Shown: positions 25,512 to 33,705, counted from the first letter of the stretch. The stretch is DNA of 51,137 nt from JAOTVV01 sp041602035 (GCA_041602035.1 JBFIHA010000019.1:1-51137); one strand, 5' to 3'. Translations and numbers: made by a program. The notes: a model not told the origin generated them from the letters alone.

Positions 25512-26111
25512 GTGTCGCTAGTCAACTTCACGACCCGTGAGATCACCTGTAAGATCGTCTACTATGGACCCGGACGGTCCGGAAAGACGACGAATCTTCA
25601 ATACATCTATGGTCGGGTTCCCGATGATCGTCGGGGCCGCATGGTCTCGCTGGCCACCGAGACCGAACGGACGCTGTTCTTCGACTTCTTACCCCTCGAG
25701 CTGGGGACCATCTCGGGATTCACCACGCGGTTTCACCTCTACACGGTGCCGGGTCAGGTATACTACAATTCGACGCGGAAGCTGGTGCTCCAGGGTGCCG
25801 ACGGCGTGGTCTTCGTCGCCGACAGTCAGGTACGGCAGTTGGACGAGAACATCGAGAGTCTCCAGAATCTGCAGTCGAACCTCATCGAGATGGATGATGA
25901 TATGCGCTCGATGCCCCTCGTGCTGCAGTACAACAAACAGGATCTCCCGCCGCAGCTGATTCTCCGCCCCCTGGAGCTGGACGAGGCGCTGAACTTTTGG
26001 GGGCTCCCGTCGTTCGCATCGGACGCCCTTCGAGGCGTGGGCGTCTTCGAGACGCTCAAGGCCATTTCCGAGCAGGTGCTCCGCAAGCTCAGCGAGGAGG
26101 CGTCGCAGTGA
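25512..26111 (+). CDS. mglA: MglA-type Ras-like small GTPase
   Basis: 199 aa. G1 is GPGRSGKTTN at 19-28. The G3 motif is TVPGQ with T78 in place of the usual Asp, a feature of MglA, and NKQD is at 141-144. R53 and Q82, which are the catalytic residues of Myxococcus MglA, are present at the same numbers. MglA controls cell polarity and motility in Myxococcus; here the output is unknown. Start GTG 25512. It is preceded by two or three Roadblock proteins and its stop overlaps the DnaA-like gene by 4 nt. Confidence 0.92.
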   Translation: MSLVNFTTREITCKIVYYGPGRSGKTTNLQYIYGRVPDDRRGRMVSLATETERTLFFDFLPLELGTISGFTTRFHLYTVPGQVYYNSTRKLVLQGADGVVFVADSQVRQLDENIESLQNLQSNLIEMDDDMRSMPLVLQYNKQDLPPQLILRPLELDEALNFWGLPSFASDALRGVGVFETLKAISEQVLRKLSEEASQ

Positions 26112-28060
26112 GCGCGGAGCTCAATCCCCGACTGACCTTCGACTCGTTCGTGGTTGGTGCGGCCAACCGGCTTGCCGTCACGGCCGCCCGCACGGTCGGC
26201 GAATCCCCCGGGACGGCGTATAACCCGCTGTTCATCTACGGCCAGAGCGGACTCGGCAAGACGCATCTACTGACCGCCATTGGGCACATGTCGCGCCGCC
26301 TCGCGCCCGGCGCGGATGTCGAATACGTGACGCTCGAAGAGTTTGTCGAGCTCTATCAGGCGGCCGTGGCAGCCGGTCAGAGCGAGGCCCTACGGAATCG
26401 CTTCGCGCGCGTCGACGTATTGCTCGTCGACGACGTGCAGTTCCTGACTCACCAGCGCGAGATGCAGGCCGAACTCCTTCGCATCGTGGAGCAGGTGCAG
26501 ACCGGGAGTCGGCAGATCGTGCTCACGAGTGACCGCCCGCCGGCCGACATCCAGGAGCTCGACGACCGCTTGCTGACGCGATTCGACGGCGGCCTGGTCG
26601 TGGACATCGACTCGCCCGACTTCGAGACGCGGCTCGCGATTCTCAAGCGTCGGGCGTCGGAGCGGGGCGTCGCGATCGGGCCTGGCGTGCTCGACGTCGT
26701 GGCCGGATTCGAAGTGCAGAATGTGCGCGAGCTGCTGGGGCTGTTGAACCGCCTGGTGGCCTATCAGGCGGTCAGCGACGTGGCGCTCACCGGAGAGGTC
26801 GCCCACCAACTCCTCTCGGGCGAGGCACCGCCGCCCAGACGCCGTCCGCCGATCCCCGATGCGCGACGGCCCACGGGTGACGAGTTTGCCGACTTCCTTT
26901 CGGGTATCAGCCACACCGTGCACGAACAAGTGGAGGTGTGGCGGGAGCGCGTACTCGAGGCGATCAAACGCTGGGCCGGCGATGGCTACCGCACGGCGCG
27001 CCTGGAGACGCTGCTCCAACAGGAGGTGCCGACGGGTGTCGAACGGGTGGTGCGCGAGTACGAGCGGGACATCGACCGGCTGCGCGGGTTCCAACGGGCC
27101 ATGGCCCGGGTGGATCCGAATCGGGTGAGCGACCCGATCTTCTACGATCCCGACCGGCTCGAGGAGGCGGACAGCGTGGTGCAGACCGCGCTGAAGGAGG
27201 GTCGGCCACCGCCGGGACCCTCGGGCGCGTGGACGCTCGATACTCTCGTTGCGGGCGAGGCGAACAAGGTGGCTCTGAGTGCCGCCAACGCGCTCATCGC
27301 GAGTCCGGGCACGGCGTACAACCCGCTCGTGTTGGTCGGTCCCCCTGGCGTGGGGAAGACGCATCTCCTCCATGGCATCGGGAACCAGTTGGCCGGGACG
27401 CGAGACGCGCGTGTGGCCTGCTTGTCGGCCCAGCAGTTCGTCGACGAACTGCTGGATGCGATTGATGGGGATCGGGTGGAGGCGTGGCGCAAGCGGTATC
27501 GCGCCGCAACGGCGCTGCTGCTGGACGACATTCACCTCCTCGCGGGGAAGGAGCGATCCCAGCAGGAGCTGTTTCATCTCTACAATGCCCTGCTGGCCGA
27601 ACAGCGACAATTGATCTTCACGCTCGTGAGTCTGCCGCGTGACGTCGAGGGTCTGGAGGCGCGACTGATTTCGCGGCTGGAGGCTGGCCTCGTGGCGGAG
27701 CTGACGGCACCGGATCGGGACCTCCGCTCCGGGATCGTGCGCCGAAAGCTCAAGGCGAAATATGCGGACGCGGAGCCCGAGCTGATTGAGTACCTGGCTG
27801 ATCGGACGGCTGACTCCGTCCGCGCGGTGCTCAATGCCGTGCAGCGCGTGATTCGCGCGGCCGAGGCGCAGGGCGAGGCCCCGACCGCGGCGTTCGCCAA
27901 GGCCCTGCTCGAGGGCACCACGCCCGCCACGTCGCGCCTGCCACGTCGCGTGCGTACCAGTGGGGTCCTCATCTCGCCGATCAGTAGCGTGCGGAGTCGC
28001 GAAAAGGTTGTGTGGGAGTGGCCGTCCCCTGAAGAACGTGTGATCGAGGAATTCGCCTAG
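26108..28060 (+). CDS. protein with two tandem DnaA-like AAA+ ATPase modules
   Basis: 650 aa. Module 1 (about 5-235): Walker A GQSGLGKT 45-52, Walker B LLVDD 105-109, arginine-finger motif RLLTRF at 154-159, sensor II R207 in QNVRELLGLLNR. Module 2 (about 375-600): GPPGVGKT 411-418, LLLDD 470-474, RLISRL 519-524, R572. Both begin with the DnaA-domain III pattern AYNPL. A helical linker (about 255-335) separates them. There is no DnaA domain I or DNA-binding domain IV, so it is not the replication initiator. Start GTG 26108, coupled to mglA. Confidence 0.85.
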   Translation: MSAELNPRLTFDSFVVGAANRLAVTAARTVGESPGTAYNPLFIYGQSGLGKTHLLTAIGHMSRRLAPGADVEYVTLEEFVELYQAAVAAGQSEALRNRFARVDVLLVDDVQFLTHQREMQAELLRIVEQVQTGSRQIVLTSDRPPADIQELDDRLLTRFDGGLVVDIDSPDFETRLAILKRRASERGVAIGPGVLDVVAGFEVQNVRELLGLLNRLVAYQAVSDVALTGEVAHQLLSGEAPPPRRRPPIPDARRPTGDEFADFLSGISHTVHEQVEVWRERVLEAIKRWAGDGYRTARLETLLQQEVPTGVERVVREYERDIDRLRGFQRAMARVDPNRVSDPIFYDPDRLEEADSVVQTALKEGRPPPGPSGAWTLDTLVAGEANKVALSAANALIASPGTAYNPLVLVGPPGVGKTHLLHGIGNQLAGTRDARVACLSAQQFVDELLDAIDGDRVEAWRKRYRAATALLLDDIHLLAGKERSQQELFHLYNALLAEQRQLIFTLVSLPRDVEGLEARLISRLEAGLVAELTAPDRDLRSGIVRRKLKAKYADAEPELIEYLADRTADSVRAVLNAVQRVIRAAEAQGEAPTAAFAKALLEGTTPATSRLPRRVRTSGVLISPISSVRSREKVVWEWPSPEERVIEEFA

Positions 28061-29679
28061 TGGCCATCAAGGGCAGTCTCAAAGAAGCGTCGCTGGCCGA
28101 CGTGCTCCAGCTCCTGTCGCTGGGGCAGAAGACCGGGTGCCTCACGGTCACCGACCGGACCAATCTGGGCTATATCTATTTCGGCAAGGGTCGAATCGTG
28201 TACGCCTCGATCGTGAACCGGCTCGATCGCATTGGCGATCTGCTGCTTCGCAACGGCCGCGTGACCAGGGAGCAGCTCGCCGAAGCCATCGAGCTGCAGT
28301 CCAAGCACCGCGAACGACGACTGGGGGAGATTCTCGTCACGAAGGGATCCATCTCGCAGCGTGATCTCGAGAGAGTGGTCCGTGTCCAGATCGAAGAAGC
28401 CGTCTATCACCTCTTCACGTGGACGCGGGGCCACTTCACGTTCGAAACCGACGTGCGGCCGGACGACCAGGACTTCCAGGTCAACATCAATCCGGAGTCG
28501 CTGCTGCTCGAGGGCGCACGCCGCATCGACGAGTGGAGTCTCATCGAGAAGAAGATCCCGTCGTTCGACATCATCTTCACGGTCGACAGGGAGCGGGTGG
28601 CGAGTTCCGACGTGACCCTGACCCTCGAGCAGGAACGGCTCTTGCCGCTGCTCGACGGATCCCGGGACGTGTCGGCGGTGGTCGCCGAATCGGGTCTCGT
28701 GGAATTCGAAGTGGGGAAGGCACTCTACGGCCTGGTCACCGCGGGGTTCCTCCATCGCACGGGAAGGAGTGAGGCGCCGCGACCTCCCGTGGCTGGAGGC
28801 GCTCGGGCGGACGAGCATCGCAACTTGGGCGTCGCGTTCTATCGGACCGCGATGCTCGACGAGGCGACGCGGGAGTTCCGCCGGGTGGTCGAGATCCTCC
28901 CCGAAGACGGGGGTGCGTTCTTCTATCTGGGGTTGATTGCGCTGAAACAGGGCCACTGGGAGGCGGCGGCGGCCTACTTCACGCAGGCCTTGGATCACGG
29001 GGGGCCGCGGGCGGCCGCCCTCTCCAACCTCGCGTTGAGCCACGAGAAGGCCGGGCGGTTTGAAGAGGCGGAAAACGCGTACTCGGAAGCGGCGGCTCTG
29101 GCGCCGAACGACCCGCGGGTGCTCACGGGTTGGGGCATCGGCGCGCTTCATCGGGGGGATTTCGAAGTCGCCGTGGGTCGGCTGGACCAGGCCAGAGACG
29201 CGGTGGGGGAGCAGCGGCTCAGTGCTCTTTGGTACTGGGCGCGCGCGCTCGCGGCCGCGGCGCTGGATCGCCTGGACGATGCGGAAGCGCTGCTCCGGGA
29301 AGGGCTCTCAGCGCATGCCGACCATGTGGTGCTCGCCAACAACCTGGCCGTCTTGCTCGAGACGCGAGGCGACGTGGACGAGGCGTCCGGACTGCTCCGG
29401 GGGTCCGCGGGCGACGACCATGTGATTCCGCAGGTCTCCAAGAACCTTGGTGATCTGCTCTACCGCGCGGCTCGCTACGACGACGCTTGGGAGGCCTACC
29501 AGCGGGCGGTCCGTCTCCAACCGACGCTCGGTGACGACGTGTACTTCCGGCTGGGCAACATCGCCTATAAACGACAGGACCGGCAGCTCGCAACGGAATA
29601 CTGGAACCGTGCGCTCGAACTCAATCCGAAGCACGAGCTCGCGCGTACGAATTTGGAGACCGTGAGCGCCCTCTCATGA
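28060..29679 (+). CDS. DUF4388 protein with C-terminal TPR array
   Basis: 539 aa. N-terminal DUF4388: MAIKGSLKEASLADVLQLL, TGCLTV, GYIYFGKGRIVYA, then LGEILVTKGSISQRDLERV and LLLEGARRIDEWSLIE. A winged-helix-like section (about 180-235, LLPLLDGSRDVSAVVAESG) follows, then about seven TPRs from 250 to the end. It is clearly related to the gene at 22752 in the first 230 residues, with a longer TPR part. Start GTG 28060 shares one base with the preceding TAG stop. Confidence 0.85.
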   Translation: MAIKGSLKEASLADVLQLLSLGQKTGCLTVTDRTNLGYIYFGKGRIVYASIVNRLDRIGDLLLRNGRVTREQLAEAIELQSKHRERRLGEILVTKGSISQRDLERVVRVQIEEAVYHLFTWTRGHFTFETDVRPDDQDFQVNINPESLLLEGARRIDEWSLIEKKIPSFDIIFTVDRERVASSDVTLTLEQERLLPLLDGSRDVSAVVAESGLVEFEVGKALYGLVTAGFLHRTGRSEAPRPPVAGGARADEHRNLGVAFYRTAMLDEATREFRRVVEILPEDGGAFFYLGLIALKQGHWEAAAAYFTQALDHGGPRAAALSNLALSHEKAGRFEEAENAYSEAAALAPNDPRVLTGWGIGALHRGDFEVAVGRLDQARDAVGEQRLSALWYWARALAAAALDRLDDAEALLREGLSAHADHVVLANNLAVLLETRGDVDEASGLLRGSAGDDHVIPQVSKNLGDLLYRAARYDDAWEAYQRAVRLQPTLGDDVYFRLGNIAYKRQDRQLATEYWNRALELNPKHELARTNLETVSALS

Positions 29680-29713
29680 CGGACGCGCTCCCGGGGTGCC
29701 GCCGGAGGTCCGA

Positions 29714-30574
29714 GTGACCGACGGATCGATCACGTCGCTGCGGTCGACGTTCGACGCCATTGCCCGTCGCGTGGATGAGGTCCACACCGCCGCCGACCGG
29801 GAGCGGGTGAAGCGGGAGATCATTCAGCTGTTCAAGATGGTGGATCAGAGTATCGTCGATCTCACCACGCTCAAGGAGGACATTCGCGTCCTGGTCGACA
29901 AGTACAAGCGACTGGCGCAGAGCGACGCGAGCGACCGGGTGCCTGGATTCATCGGCAGTGCGCCGCCGGTGCATGCGGATCATATCGGCGCGTCGACATT
30001 CGTCGAAAAGGGCTGGAGCCTGATTGCCCTCGGCGACTACCCCGGGGCGATTCAGGCGCTCACGAAGGCCCTCTCGCTGTCGCCCAACGAGAGCCAGGCG
30101 GAGTCGTTGCTCGGGTGGGCTCAGATGCTGCATGAGGAGTACGATGCCGCCCTCGGCACCTTCCAGAAGGTGCTCACCCGCGAGCCGGCCAACTCCCTGG
30201 CCCGGATCAACGTGGGATACCTCTGCCTCAAGAAGCGGATGTTCGGCGAGGCGATCGAGCATCTCTCCAAGGCCATCCGGCTCGACAATGACAAGAAGGC
30301 GACGCTGTACGCACACTTCTACCTGGGCCTCGTGTATCTGGCCCGCGAGATGTTGGATGACGCGCAGACGTTCTTCGAAAAGACGCTGAAGCTGGGGCCC
30401 AACCTCATCGAAGCCTACTATGAGCTGGGGCGGGTCCAGTGGTTCGCTGGTGACCAGGAGGCGGCCCGCGACACGTGGGAACGGGGCTTCCAGGCCAACA
30501 AGTTCAATCCGTGGGGCAAGCGCTGTAAGGAACTGCTCGAGCTCACTGCCTCCGGGCAGGAGCCCCCACGCTAG
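29714..30574 (+). CDS. coiled-coil/TPR protein
   Basis: 286 aa. An N-terminal helical segment (about 5-75, heptad-like, rich in Lys/Arg/Glu) is followed by five TPR-like units (AIQALTKALSLSPNESQAE, ALGTFQKVLTREPANSLAR, AIEHLSKAIRLDNDKKAT and later). The start is GTG 29714, because GGAGG at 29704-29708 is 5 nt away; GTG 29696 upstream has no such site. No signal peptide. It is the last soluble member of the island and overlaps the upstream in-frame extension of the metallopeptidase gene. Confidence 0.75.
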   Translation: MTDGSITSLRSTFDAIARRVDEVHTAADRERVKREIIQLFKMVDQSIVDLTTLKEDIRVLVDKYKRLAQSDASDRVPGFIGSAPPVHADHIGASTFVEKGWSLIALGDYPGAIQALTKALSLSPNESQAESLLGWAQMLHEEYDAALGTFQKVLTREPANSLARINVGYLCLKKRMFGEAIEHLSKAIRLDNDKKATLYAHFYLGLVYLAREMLDDAQTFFEKTLKLGPNLIEAYYELGRVQWFAGDQEAARDTWERGFQANKFNPWGKRCKELLELTASGQEPPR

Positions 30575-30615
30575 TCCCGCTTCTTCTCGTCGCGCTCCAG
30601 ACCGCGACACCCAAC

Positions 30616-31437
30616 GTGGTGCACGTGGGCCGCGTGACGGTCGTGTACTGGACCGGGTCGGAGCGGACGGCCACGACGCTGGCCGAGATCGCGGATCGCG
30701 CGAATCGGTGGCCAGGGCTGCCCGCCGCGCCGATGCTACCCGTACGGATCATTCTGGCAGGGAACGATCGGCAGTTCGATTCGCTCACGGCCGGCCGGAT
30801 CCCCGAGTGGGGCGCCGCGGCGACCTTTCCCGCGACGCGGACGGTCGTGCTCAAACCCACGCCGGACTTTCAGCGCGTGCTCCGTCACGAGCTGGCGCAC
30901 CTCGCGCTGCACAGCGTGGTTCGTCGGGTGCCGCGGTGGTTCGACGAGGGGTATGCGGCCCGGGCCGCAGGCGAATGGGACCGCTTGGAGGCCCTTCGGG
31001 TGAACTGGGCGCTGCTGCGCGGAGTCGTGCCATCCCTGAGCGACCTGGACCGGCACCTCCGGTCCACCGGCCGGGCGACTGAGGCAGAGGCGTCGTACGC
31101 GCTCGCGACATCCGCGGTGCTTCAATTGGAGCGGCTCGGAGGAGACCGGGGGCTCGAACCCCTCCTCACGACGCTTGGGAGCACGACCGATTTCGACCTG
31201 GCCCTCAGAGCCACGCACCAGCTCACGCTTGGGCAGTTCGAGACGCTCTGGCGGAATGACCTTCGCAAGCGCTATGGTTGGCTGCTGTTGATCACGTCGC
31301 TCAGCGCATTCTGGGGATTCGTGGCCTTGCTCCTGGTGGCGTTATGGACCCGCCGTCGACATCGTGATCGGCTTCGTCGGGAGGCGCTGGACGACGGCTG
31401 GGTGGTGCCCGTCGACGAGTGGAATCCGCAGGCATGA
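30616..31437 (+). CDS. membrane-anchored peptidase, MA-like (HExxH)
   Basis: 273 aa from GTG 30616. HELAH at 91-95 in LRHELAHLAL, followed by PRWFDEGYAA, is the zinc-site pattern of peptidase MA-like proteins (gluzincin Glu in EGYA). A C-terminal membrane helix (about 215-240) ends in an Arg-rich cytosolic tail, which implies an extracytoplasmic catalytic domain and so an N-terminal signal. In-frame codons 30568-30615 indeed encode LVPLLLVALQTA, with AGGAG at 30558-30562, but the only codon at the right distance is ACG 30568. The true start is therefore uncertain. Confidence 0.78.
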   Translation: MVHVGRVTVVYWTGSERTATTLAEIADRANRWPGLPAAPMLPVRIILAGNDRQFDSLTAGRIPEWGAAATFPATRTVVLKPTPDFQRVLRHELAHLALHSVVRRVPRWFDEGYAARAAGEWDRLEALRVNWALLRGVVPSLSDLDRHLRSTGRATEAEASYALATSAVLQLERLGGDRGLEPLLTTLGSTTDFDLALRATHQLTLGQFETLWRNDLRKRYGWLLLITSLSAFWGFVALLLVALWTRRRHRDRLRREALDDGWVVPVDEWNPQA

Positions 31438-31454
31438 CGGAGGGTGTGGGATTC

Positions 31455-31483
31455 TTGACGCTCATGGAACCTGCCATTAGGCT
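31455..31483 (+). promoter_or_regulatory. strong sigma70-type promoter
   Basis: TTGACG (31455-31460), a 17-nt spacer and TAGGCT (31478-31483). It lies 18 nt after the peptidase stop and puts the transcription start within 1-2 nt of ATG 31492, i.e. leaderless. It may also drive tRNA-Val. Confidence 0.6.
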
Positions 31484-31491
31484 GAGTGTCT

Positions 31492-31677
31492 ATGATCAGT
31501 AGGGTCGGATCGCCAGCGCGGCTGCAGTTTCGTCGTCGGAACGTGGTGCTGCTGAGCGCGGCCGTCGTGGCGCTGGCCGTGGGGTATTATCTCCTTGCGC
31601 AGGGCTCCACCGGTCTGGCCCCCGTGTTGCTGGTTCTGGGCTATTGTGTTCTGTTCCCATTGGGGCTGGCGCTGTAG
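31492..31677 (+). CDS. small two-helix membrane protein
   Basis: 61 aa: a basic N-terminus (LQFRRRN), a first membrane helix (VVLLSAAVVALAVGYYLLA), a short GSTG turn, and a second helix (LAPVLLVLGYCVLFPLGLAL). I do not recognise the family; DUF3098-like small membrane proteins look similar. GTG 31486 is an in-frame alternative, but the promoter at 31455 would begin the transcript near ATG 31492. tRNA-Val starts 14 nt after its stop, so the two may share a transcript. Confidence 0.6.
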   Translation: MISRVGSPARLQFRRRNVVLLSAAVVALAVGYYLLAQGSTGLAPVLLVLGYCVLFPLGLAL

Positions 31678-31691
31678 AGCTTGGCGCCGAG

Positions 31692-31765
31692 GGGCGAATA
31701 GCTCAGGGGTTCAGAGCGCCTGCCTTACAAGCAGGAAGTCGGGGGTTCGAATCCCTCTTCGCCCA
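31692..31765 (+). tRNA. tRNA-Val (anticodon TAC)
   Basis: 74 nt. Acceptor GGGCGAA pairs with TTCGCCC, discriminator A. D-arm GCTC/GAGC; anticodon stem CCTGC/GCAGG around CTTACAA, giving anticodon TAC (reads GTA and other Val codons). T-arm GGGGG-TTCGAAT-CCCTC. The 3' CCA is not encoded. It lies between a small membrane protein gene and a secreted TPR protein gene on the same strand. Confidence 0.96.
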
Positions 31766-31810
31766 TGGAAGGCTCAACGTGAATTGCTGGAACTCGGGAG
31801 GGTCGTAACC

Positions 31811-33559
31811 GTGCGGTTCATACCTTCGAGAGTGCGCCAAGGATTGGTCCTGGCGGGGGCGATGGTGCTGCTCGCCGGCCATGCGCCGCGGGTCGAGGCT
31901 CAGCTTGCATTGCCACGCTCGGACGAGCGGTTCCTCTTTCTCATACCGAGTCCCGCTCCCGGTACCGACTCCGCCTACGCCGTGACGCTCGCCGACGAAG
32001 TCCGGACACGCTTGCGCAACAAGATGCGGCACAAGCTGATCGTCATCGAGAGCCGCCAGATCTGCGAGGTTCTCGAGCAGTCGGCGTACCGGTGCACGAC
32101 CATCCTCAGCCCGGCCGACGCCGAGCGGCTCGCCCGGGCGCTGCAATCAGACGTCTACGTCACGGGCACGGTGAGCCACGAAGGACCCACGCCGCTCGGA
32201 ACCTTCCGGCTCGTTGATATCGGGAATTCCGGCTTGTCGGGCTGGACCACGGTGGTGGGGACGCCGGGCGATCCGGCCCGGTCGTTCGCGCAGGCCATCG
32301 TCGACACGATGGAAAACCAGGTCCGCGCTGCGGAGCACGCCCGCGAGTGCTCGGATCGCATGGGGCGCGGGGACTTCCGCGAGGCACGGGAGCGGGCGGA
32401 GCGCGCATTCAGGATCTATCCCAACCATCCCGCCGCGGCGATGTGCGCCGAGGTCGTCTCGGAAGCGCTCCGGCAGCCGCCAGATAGCCAGATCGCCTAC
32501 CTGCGGCGCGCTGCGCGTGGCGACTCGCTATTGCCGAAGGTCTGGGAACGGCTGGGACGACTCCACCAACAGAACAAGGATTCGGTGGCCGCGCTCGACG
32601 CCTTCGCGCGGCAGAGCATGCTCGACAACAGCAATCGCGATCTGCGCATGGGCGTCGTGGCAGGGGCCATCGCGACCAAGCGGTTCGACGTCGCCCGACA
32701 GCTGGCGGATGACTGGCTAGAGCGCAGTGCGGGTGATCTTGGGATGATGCAGCTCAAGGCGCGTGCGTGCGTCGAAGGCGGGATCTGGGACTGCGCGTTG
32801 GAAGCTCTCGCTGCCCAATACGAAGTGGACTCGGCGCTCGTCAAGGACACGGTGTTCTACCAGCAGATCATCGGGGCGGCCCAGGCCCTAGGTAATGTCG
32901 ACGCGCAGCTGGAGTGGTCGGCCCGCGCCATAGCGGAGGTTCCGGGCTCGGCGTCGCTCTTGCGGGCCCATGCGAGCGCGCTCGCCTCGGCCGGCATGTC
33001 CGATTCGGTCGTCCGGGTCTACGATCACCTGCTGCGACTCGACCCGACCGACTACCGGAGCGCCCTCGCCGGGGCACGGGTCCTCCTCGAGGACCTAGCC
33101 ATCGACACGATCACCCCGCTCGACACCGCTCGGTTGCGGAAGGGCCTGGAGTTTCTGGATCGGGCGGCCCAGGCGACGCGCGACACGGCGGTCTTGTTGA
33201 ACATCGCCGCGACGCAGTATCAACAGGGTTCCGCGTTGGTGCAGGTACGCAAGGTCATTCCGGTGGCGGTCACGGTCCTGCAAAAGGCGGTGGCGAACGA
33301 TCTCCAGGGCCGCCTGACGCAGCAGACGAACTTCTTCCTCGGTCTCGGGCTGATGTTCCGGATCTTCGAGTTCGACCCACAGGTAGTCGAGACGAAGTCC
33401 TGCCAGCTCGTGGACCAAGAGGCGCAGATGATCGCCCAGGGCAAACGGGCGCTGCAGGCATCTGGGGTGGGTGCGGATCGGATTGCCCCGTACATGCAGC
33501 AGTTTCAGAATTTCGAGCAGCGGATTCCGCAGCTCAGACGGGCCTTCGAGTGCCGTTAA
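31811..33559 (+). CDS. exported TPR-like protein
   Basis: 582 aa. MRFIPSRVRQGLVLAGAMVLLAG followed by PRVEAQ is a Sec signal peptide with an AxA-type site (VEA). A first domain (about 35-190) includes ELADEV/VTGTV elements resembling a lipoprotein-type 'penicillin-binding activator' fold (LVDIGNSGLSGW); TPR/Sel1-like helices run from about 190 to the end. No enzymatic motif is seen. GTG 31811 has GGGAGGG about 10 nt upstream; a longer reading frame through tRNA-Val is rejected. Probably a periplasmic protein-protein adaptor. Confidence 0.75.
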   Translation: MRFIPSRVRQGLVLAGAMVLLAGHAPRVEAQLALPRSDERFLFLIPSPAPGTDSAYAVTLADEVRTRLRNKMRHKLIVIESRQICEVLEQSAYRCTTILSPADAERLARALQSDVYVTGTVSHEGPTPLGTFRLVDIGNSGLSGWTTVVGTPGDPARSFAQAIVDTMENQVRAAEHARECSDRMGRGDFREARERAERAFRIYPNHPAAAMCAEVVSEALRQPPDSQIAYLRRAARGDSLLPKVWERLGRLHQQNKDSVAALDAFARQSMLDNSNRDLRMGVVAGAIATKRFDVARQLADDWLERSAGDLGMMQLKARACVEGGIWDCALEALAAQYEVDSALVKDTVFYQQIIGAAQALGNVDAQLEWSARAIAEVPGSASLLRAHASALASAGMSDSVVRVYDHLLRLDPTDYRSALAGARVLLEDLAIDTITPLDTARLRKGLEFLDRAAQATRDTAVLLNIAATQYQQGSALVQVRKVIPVAVTVLQKAVANDLQGRLTQQTNFFLGLGLMFRIFEFDPQVVETKSCQLVDQEAQMIAQGKRALQASGVGADRIAPYMQQFQNFEQRIPQLRRAFECR

Positions 33560-33563
33560 GCGC

Positions 33564-33592
33564 TTGAATTCGGGTGGGGCCCCGTCTACATT
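33564..33592 (+). promoter_or_regulatory. promoter of tRNA-Asp (and possibly the dcw cluster)
   Basis: TTGAAT (33564-33569), a 17-nt spacer and TACATT (33587-33592), 18 nt before the mature tRNA-Asp 5' end. The preceding TPR gene ends at 33559. No other convincing promoter is visible before rsmH. Confidence 0.55.
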
Positions 33593-33610
33593 CCAACGCT
33601 GCTGTAGACT

Positions 33611-33684
33611 GGGGCTGTAGCTCAGCTGGTTAGAGTGCCGGTCTGTCACACCGGAGGCCGCGGGTTCAAGTCCCGTCAGCCCCG
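33611..33684 (+). tRNA. tRNA-Asp (anticodon GTC)
   Basis: 74 nt. Acceptor GGGGCTG pairs with CAGCCCC, discriminator G as expected for Asp. The anticodon loop CTGTCAC gives GTC, with stem CCGGT/ACCGG. T-arm CGGG-TTCAAGT-CCCG. CCA is not encoded. It lies directly upstream of rsmH, with a hairpin between. Confidence 0.96.
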
Positions 33685-33705
33685 CTCGACCGAGAACAGA
33701 GGGAG

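Noticed and set aside
26108..28060. Replication initiator dnaA and a nearby oriC
   Set aside because: The protein lacks DnaA domains I and IV, and I see no DnaA-box cluster or AT-rich unwinding region nearby; dnaN and recF are absent.
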